A DNA stretch of 64,000 nt. Source: Portulaca oleracea (lineage: Eukaryota; Streptophyta; Magnoliopsida; Caryophyllales; Portulacaceae). Made by a program: the position numbers and the translations under genes. Below are positions 59,042 through 64,000 of this stretch, piece by piece (within the stretch, counting starts at the first letter, position 1; the number at the start of each line of letters is the position of its first letter). A model generated the notes under the pieces. It saw only the letters and a program-made list of their open reading frames with translations, ran no database searches and was not told where the DNA came from. The stretch lies in the NCBI GenBank assembly GCA_029582165.1, contig CM055887.1:13071190-13135189 (forward strand), read 5' to 3'.

Positions 59042-59423
59042 TGTTAGGAAAGTGTCCTAAAATCACCAAATCTCTTGATCTCACAATTATTTGTTTCCTA
59101 ATTGTATTAGGATATTATTTAGGTTTCCTTATTGTGAATCTCTTGATCTCACAATTATTTGTTTCCTAATTGTATTAGGATATTATTTAGGTTTCCTTAT
59201 TGTGTTAGTGATCAGGTTGTACTCCTCCTTTCTCATAGTGGATTATTTTCTGGCTGTCGTCGTCCGTGGGTTTTTCTCCGAGTTCTTCGGTTTCCCACGT
59301 AATTCTGGTGTTTGATTTTATCGCTTATTTTTCGTTCCTAAATTTTGTCATAATATCCGTCATCTCGTTTTCGATTCTATTATTCGCTTCCGCTGTTACC
59401 TTGCTACTCACTTTTCTCTAACA
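59042..59423 (+). repeat. 3' LTR of the copia element, internally deleted
   Basis: 382 bp against 573 bp for the 5' LTR. About 70 bp at the left are tandemly duplicated (59065-59134 and 59135-59205), and about 260 bp corresponding to 54378-54637, including the TATA box, are missing. Confidence 0.9.
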
Positions 59424-59428
59424 TTTTG

Positions 59429-59734
59429 ATTTATAATAAATTTTACTGGTTTGGAGTTAACTTAGGAGTGAACGATCTTATTAAATTCTTTAGTTTAGCT
59501 TAAGATTTCCCCTCATTAGTCGTGTTTTAATATATTTATAGATACTAGCACTGCATTCGAATGTTACACAATTGCTTAACTATCGTAATATATCTTAAAG
59601 TTAATCTAAGAATTAGACAAATTAGATTACAATAATTAATTTCTACTTTTTCGTTTGGATGCTAGGAAGTTGAATTTTATAAATGTGCCATAACTTTTGA
59701 ATTTTAAATCTATTGAAGGGTGGTATACCACCGC
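59429..59734. other. AT-rich intergenic DNA
   Basis: Nothing supported. Confidence 0.35.
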
Positions 59735-59737
59735 TTA

Positions 59738-60001
59738 GGCCATGTTCTTTTCTGTGGTTGACAAACTGCGGTGCCACAGCATATCACAATTTGCCACAAT
59801 CCACCACACTTTACCACAAATTATTACTTTTCTCTCTCCTCACTTTTCTATCTCTTCTCACTTTTCTCCTCTACTTTTTACATTCTCTCTCCTCACCTAC
59901 CCCACATACCAATAACCCGCCACAATTACACCACAACCCACCACAATTTCACCACACCATACCACGTCATACCGCAAAATACCGCAGGAAAGAACACGGT
60001 C
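59738..60001. mobile_element. Tourist-type (PIF/Harbinger) MITE, 264 bp
   Basis: Tips GGCCATGTTCTTTTCTGTGG and, in reverse complement, GACCGTGTTCTTTCCTGCGG, flanked by TTA (59735-59737 and 60002-60004), the PIF/Harbinger target. The interior is rich in CCACAA words. Non-coding. Confidence 0.88.
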
Positions 60002-60044
60002 TTAGTTGTTAAATGAATTACTGTAATTTGGTGATTTTCTAATG

Positions 60045-60290
60045 AACTTGGTGGAAGATACCTTTTGTGATTCTAGCACCATCCCTATTGTTATAGGTGG
60101 AGATTTCAATGAAATTCTTACTTTGAACGAGAAGATGAATGGTGCTAATCAAGACAGAGACATATGGACAACTTCAAGACAGTCTTACATGATTGTGGTC
60201 TTTGCAACCTGGGCTTCGAGGGCAATTATTTCACTAGGCCGCGAGGGAATGATGAAAATTCTTACGTCAAAAAGTATTGGGTTAATGACC
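60045..60290 (+). pseudogene. LINE endonuclease fragment
   Basis: A + frame reads I-V-I-G-G-D-F-N-E-I-L-T-L-N-E-K, the G-D-F-N motif of the APE-type endonuclease of L1 elements. After a frame change near 60165 it reads C-G-L-C-N-L-G-F-E-G-N-Y-F-T. It stops where the hairpin begins; no RT follows. Confidence 0.82.
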
Positions 60291-60470
60291 TTAAGGGATG
60301 GCCCAAATACACAATTGACCATGAAGGATTAAAAGACCAAGAGGTTCCAGATTGTAATAAATAATGACTCAAAAAGTATTATAATTTGGGACCTCTTGGT
60401 CTTTTAATCCTTCATGATCAATTGTTGCATTTGGGTCATCCCTTCAGGTCATTAACCCAAAAGTATTATT
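60270..60470. repeat. Long hairpin, about 85-bp arms
   Basis: GGGTTAATGACCTTAAGGG... on the left (from about 60279) is repeated in reverse complement on the right (to about 60462), with about 20 bp of loop. Arms include GAAGGATTAAAAGACCAAGA perfectly paired. It starts within or just after the LINE fragment. Confidence 0.85.
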
Positions 60471-61850
60471 AGGATCTGTTCGTGGCCACTTACAGTTGGG
60501 CCACCCTGTTTTGGGATGCTTGGGTTGAGAATATCACTGGATTAAATTAGGCCATGGTCTTGTTGTGTTGAGAACAAAGAGGCGCAATTCAATCCCACCA
60601 AATGCAAGGGCAAATTCAAAGCTTGAGCACAACGATTGCGAGGAAGAAGTCAGACAAGCTTTGGTTGTAGCTTGGGACCATAGCCCCGTGACCAGGCCCA
60701 ACCCTGGAAGTAGGCCCAAGGGAAACCGCCTAGGGCTTGGGGTATAAAAGAAATATTGTGTTAGTTTTAAGGGCCCCAACATATGCAGTCTTAGTAATTT
60801 TTTATAAAAAGGGTTTCGGTTAATCGAATTGGTTTGACCAATTTAAGTTTAGGTTTTGGATTTTTGTTAATCGATTAACCACGATTAATCCGTTTCAATT
60901 ATATAAAAGAAACCCTAGGTCAACTTTAATTATACTCACTCTCAGCAGGTGTAATTATTTTTTTAAAAAAAAGTTATCCAAGTTTGAAACTTGAAATTAT
61001 GGACAAAGTATGTGGTTGATCGTCATTCAAAAGCAGGGCAACACAACCAACATTCACATCTATTTGCAATATGTGAATTACTAATGTTAAATTTTTTTCC
61101 ATAAATGGGGTTATAGACTTTCAGGAACTGCGGTTAACCGTGAACCACATATTGAATATGATTAACGGACTATTTCAATTAGGTTTAAGATTCCTTGTTT
61201 CAAATGTGGGTAGCCATAAACCGATTAACCACATAATGTAATCTAGATCTAGATTTTCAAATAGATGGATAAAATGAATAGGGTAAATTTTTACCTAAAT
61301 TTATCAAAGATTCCCAAAATTTTAAAAATAAAATTTAAAAATTTTGGTATATTAGTGTAAATTTAAAAAACTTTACTAAAATTTAATTTTTACCCGACGA
61401 ACTTTTATCCACGAATTTGACAACCTTAGACACTTGCACCGGAGCAGTACGACGATGAGCTCGGGCATATGTTGCTTGGTGAGCCCAGCCCACCATCATT
61501 TCTCCTTTTTTTGACTTTTTTTTATTTTATTTCTTTTTAGTGTAATATTATATTTTAAAATATTTTTGTGTAATATTATATTTTAAAATATATTTGTGTG
61601 TCATATTTTTTAGGTTTTTACTACAATATTTATAAATTATTGTATGAATGTTCATAAAGTTAAATTATAATGTTTATAAACTAATATATGAATGGTCATA
61701 AATCAATAGATAAATGTTCATAATTAGTAACAATCTTGCTCATAATCTTTAATTGTCTTGTTCATAACATATCTCATATAATGTCCATAATGATAATATA
61801 GATGCTCATAAATTTATACAAGAGCGTTCATAAATCAGTACATGAATGCT
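60471..61850. other. Intergenic DNA with short A/T repeats
   Basis: No gene supported. GTGTAATATTATATTTTAAA is duplicated at about 61540 and 61569. The 61640-61850 part contains a loose array of GTTCATAA/ATGAATG words. A 60-codon frame at 60565-60747 has no recognisable feature. Confidence 0.4.
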
Positions 61851-61869
61851 GGAGCGTTACCGTCGTGGT

Positions 61870-62668
61870 GGAATGAATGGTGCTTGAGTTTTCAGAAGAA
61901 AATCAAAGAAATCGAAGCTTGGACACGATAGGGTTTGCATATGACCTTGGCTAGGAGAGTCCACAACCTTGGCCTAATATTCCACCATGACTAATTTATG
62001 CTAAACCACCATTAATCACTAAAGAAATAACTTGAACACCACCAAACAAAGATTGGATAAAGTAAACAAGAATTTTGGGGGAGAGGCTTAGAGAGCTCTC
62101 AAGCAATGGCATTCAATATCATTCAAAAACTCTCCAGAAAAATGAAGGCACAAGTATTTATACAAAAGGGGGCAAGCCAAAACACAGTCGTTTTGGCTGC
62201 CGAAAATACGGCAGAATTGGGACCGTCGCGAACGCGACGTCCCCGGTCGCGGGCGCGACGTACAGCTAGGCGGCAACACAAGCAGTGTTGGCAGCGGGTA
62301 TCGCGGGCGCGACTAGGCGCTGGAGGCCAGGCGCTGGTAGCGTTTTTCCAGCCCCCGCCAGCGTTTTTGTGCGACCAAGAAAGCAAACTCTCTGTGTCGG
62401 ACGCTGGCAGCGTTTTTTCAGGCACTGCCAGCGTTTGGTCCTGACGGCCAAATTTCCAAGCGTTGGTGAGTGCGTCGCGGGCGCTACCATGGAGGTAGCG
62501 GGTGCTACCTCAAGCTGGACGCCAACTTCCTCCTTCGTCACTTTCTCCCTTAATCCTTCGTAAGCTGGGGAAAAACCCGAACCCCGATGCCTCATGGTTC
62601 GACATCTCGGGACGGCCTGGTACGGTCCCGGGGCCTCCGGGGTCGGGGAAGTCATGCGAGGAATCCAT
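61870..62668 (-). repeat. 3' LTR of gypsy element E (left end approximate)
   Basis: Adjoins the integrase end of element E. On the minus strand a TATAAATA (62162-62155) lies about 65 bp downstream of dyads GTCGCGAACGCGAC (62225-62238) and GGTCGCGGGCGCGAC (62245-62259). Farther upstream are GCTGGCAGCG and CACTGCCAGCG inverted pairs near 62400-62435. The overall plan resembles the element C LTR, but the sequence differs. Confidence 0.6.
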
Positions 62669-64000
62669 CTAACGGATGGCCGAGACTACTCTTGTGTTTC
62701 CGGACTTCACCGGGAATTGCACCTCGAGATTCACCATGGTTGACGCGGCTCGCTTGGCAAATGTCAAGAGAGACGAGAACGGAACCCGGGACTCTTCATC
62801 CTCCCCTTCTTGAAGAGAATTTGTCCTCAAATCCATATTGGGTTCAACGTCCTCGATGTAGGGTGAAAGATCGCCAATGTTGAATGTGGACGAGACCACC
62901 ATATCTCCCGGAAGATCGAGCTTGTATGCGTTATCATTTATCTTCTCCAACACCTTGAACAGTCCTTCACTTCTCGGCATGAGTTTGCTTTTTCTCCGCG
63001 AAGGAAACCGTTCCTTCCTCAAGTGGAGCCAAACCAAGTCCCCGGGTTTGAAAGTAATGTTCCAGCGGTGTTTGTTAACTTGGGACTTGTAGAGCTCATT
63101 AGTTCTCTCGATCTTCTCCCCGATCTGTCGATGTAGCTTTTGAATTTCAGCGGCTTTTCTCACTCGCCTCAAAACTTGCCCTTGCCTCCAAAGGAAGGGG
63201 AAGGAGATCGACGGGAGTGATAGGATTCACTCTGTAGCAAGTTTCGAAAGGCGAGTGGCCCGGTTGTAAGCGAACTCGGCATGACACAGCTTGGCATCCC
63301 AATCCCGTAAACTCTTGCTCACAAGACCCCGAAGCAAAGTAGTGAGGGTCTTGTTGGTCACCTCAGTTTGACCATCCGTTTGAGGGTGATGCGACGTGCT
63401 AAAAAGGAGCTTTGTTCCAAGGAGTTTCCAAAGGGATCCCCAAAAATGACTCATGAACTTCGTATCACAATCCAAGACAATGGTCCTTGGAACACCGTGC
63501 AACCTCACTATCTCCCCGAAGAAGAGATTAGCGATATGAGTGGCGTCGTCGGTTTTCTCACAAGCAACGAAGTGCGCCATCTTGGAGAAACGGTCAACAA
63601 CGACGAGGATTGAGTCCTTGCCATGCACGGTTCGGGGAAGAGCCACGATAAAGTCCATGCTCAAATCTTCCCACGGGCCATTCGAGACAGGAAGAGGAGT
63701 GTAGAGTCCTTAATTAGTGAAACTGACTCTTGGCGTGATGGCACGGGATGCATTTGGAAATCACATCGTGCACATCACTTCCCATCCGAGGCCAATAAAA
63801 ATGCTCCTTTAGCATGTCAAGGGTCTTGTTGATGCCGAAATGATCGCCAAGACAGCCTCCTGAACTTCTCACACTAATAGCTTCCTCAACGGACACTTGG
63901 GCACATAAAACTTATTCCCCTTGAAAAGGAACCCGTCTTGTAGCACATAGGAACCGTCACCACTGTCAAGATGAAGTTTGAAGTCCTCATCCTCCTTGTA
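62669..64000 (-). mobile_element. Gypsy element E, integrase region, runs off the window
   Basis: Minus strand from the right: zinc module (63896-63714; G-D-H-F-G, E-H-F-Y-W-P, C-I-P-C), core (63664-63227; D in V-V-V-D-R-F, D in L-D-C-D-T-K-F, E in G-Q-T-E-V-T-N), C-terminal region (63172-62669; L-H-L-R-K-E-R-F-P-S-R-R, D-L-S-P-Y, D-L-R-T-N). The catalytic D, D, E and zinc ligands are retained. The zinc module, the core and the C-terminal region lie in separate open frames of 60, 145 and 167 codons. Best-preserved gypsy pol here and related to C and D. Confidence 0.88.

Larger units (their letters stand above)
54280..59423 (+). mobile_element. Ty1/copia element of Tnt1/Tork type with target duplication TTTTG
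   Basis: 5' LTR 54280-54852, primer site, gag, protease, integrase, RT, RNase H, polypurine tract, 3' LTR 59042-59423, flanked by TTTTG (54275-54279 and 59424-59428). Domain order (integrase before RT) is diagnostic of copia. The gag N-terminus and pre-integrase region resemble tobacco Tnt1. Several stops and frameshifts and a large deletion in the 3' LTR make it inactive. Confidence 0.95.

Noticed and set aside
62266..62655. 129-codon minus frame beside gypsy E
   Set aside because: Lies within the LTR and only reflects its GC-rich dyad region.

Overview
This is plant nuclear DNA, almost certainly a eudicot with a large, repeat-rich genome. The window holds GT-AG spliced genes with plant-specific architecture, Ty1/copia and Ty3/gypsy elements using plant-type primer-binding sites, L1-type LINEs, and Stowaway, Tourist, hAT and CACTA DNA elements. 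I cannot name the species. Only two host genes are recognisable; most of the rest is nested, decayed transposon sequence.

Layout. 1-2.4 kb: a frameshifted ribonucleotide reductase R2 exon fragment, a tandem duplication, a CACTA-type terminus and a copia reverse transcriptase (RT) relic. 2.4-6.0 kb: the 3' part of a large non-coding LTR element (LARD A, + strand) with a hAT-type MITE in its LTR. 6.0-14.7 kb: an L1 LINE (+) split by a second, full-length member of the same LARD family (LARD B, - strand, target duplication GTGAG). 14.7-15.4 kb: a copia 5' LTR with degraded primer site and gag start (-). 16.0-19.5 kb: an intact five-exon BAH-PHD chromatin reader gene orthologous to EBS (+). 21-22.9 kb: a Stowaway MITE and decayed LTR-like DNA. 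23.0-36.3 kb: a tandem gypsy arrangement (-), LTR - gag/pol C - LTR - partial pol D, carrying a large solo LTR in place of the integrase core and a copia solo LTR inside the middle LTR. 37.7-44.6 kb: a 16-exon STRUBBELIG-receptor-family LRR receptor kinase gene (-) with one frameshift in exon 2. 45-52 kb: a SINE remnant, two foldback elements, an L1 fragment (-), Stowaway-like and hAT-like elements. 54.3-59.4 kb: a copia element (+) of Tnt1/Tork type with both LTRs and target duplication TTTTG. 59.7-62 kb: a Tourist MITE, a LINE endonuclease relic and a long hairpin. 61.9-64 kb: a third gypsy element (-) running off the window.

The two host genes are unrelated in function: EBS reads histone marks to repress flowering, and the SRF gene encodes a plasma-membrane receptor-like kinase. 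No operon-like or pathway relation links them. Transposons shape both surroundings: a 72-bp LTR relic with a perfect target duplication sits in intron 1 of the SRF gene.

The pattern I find most worth following is that several unrelated LTR families here carry a cluster of short GC-rich inverted dyads. Each family has its own half-site but the same architecture, and where I can see one, the cluster lies just upstream of a TATA-like box.
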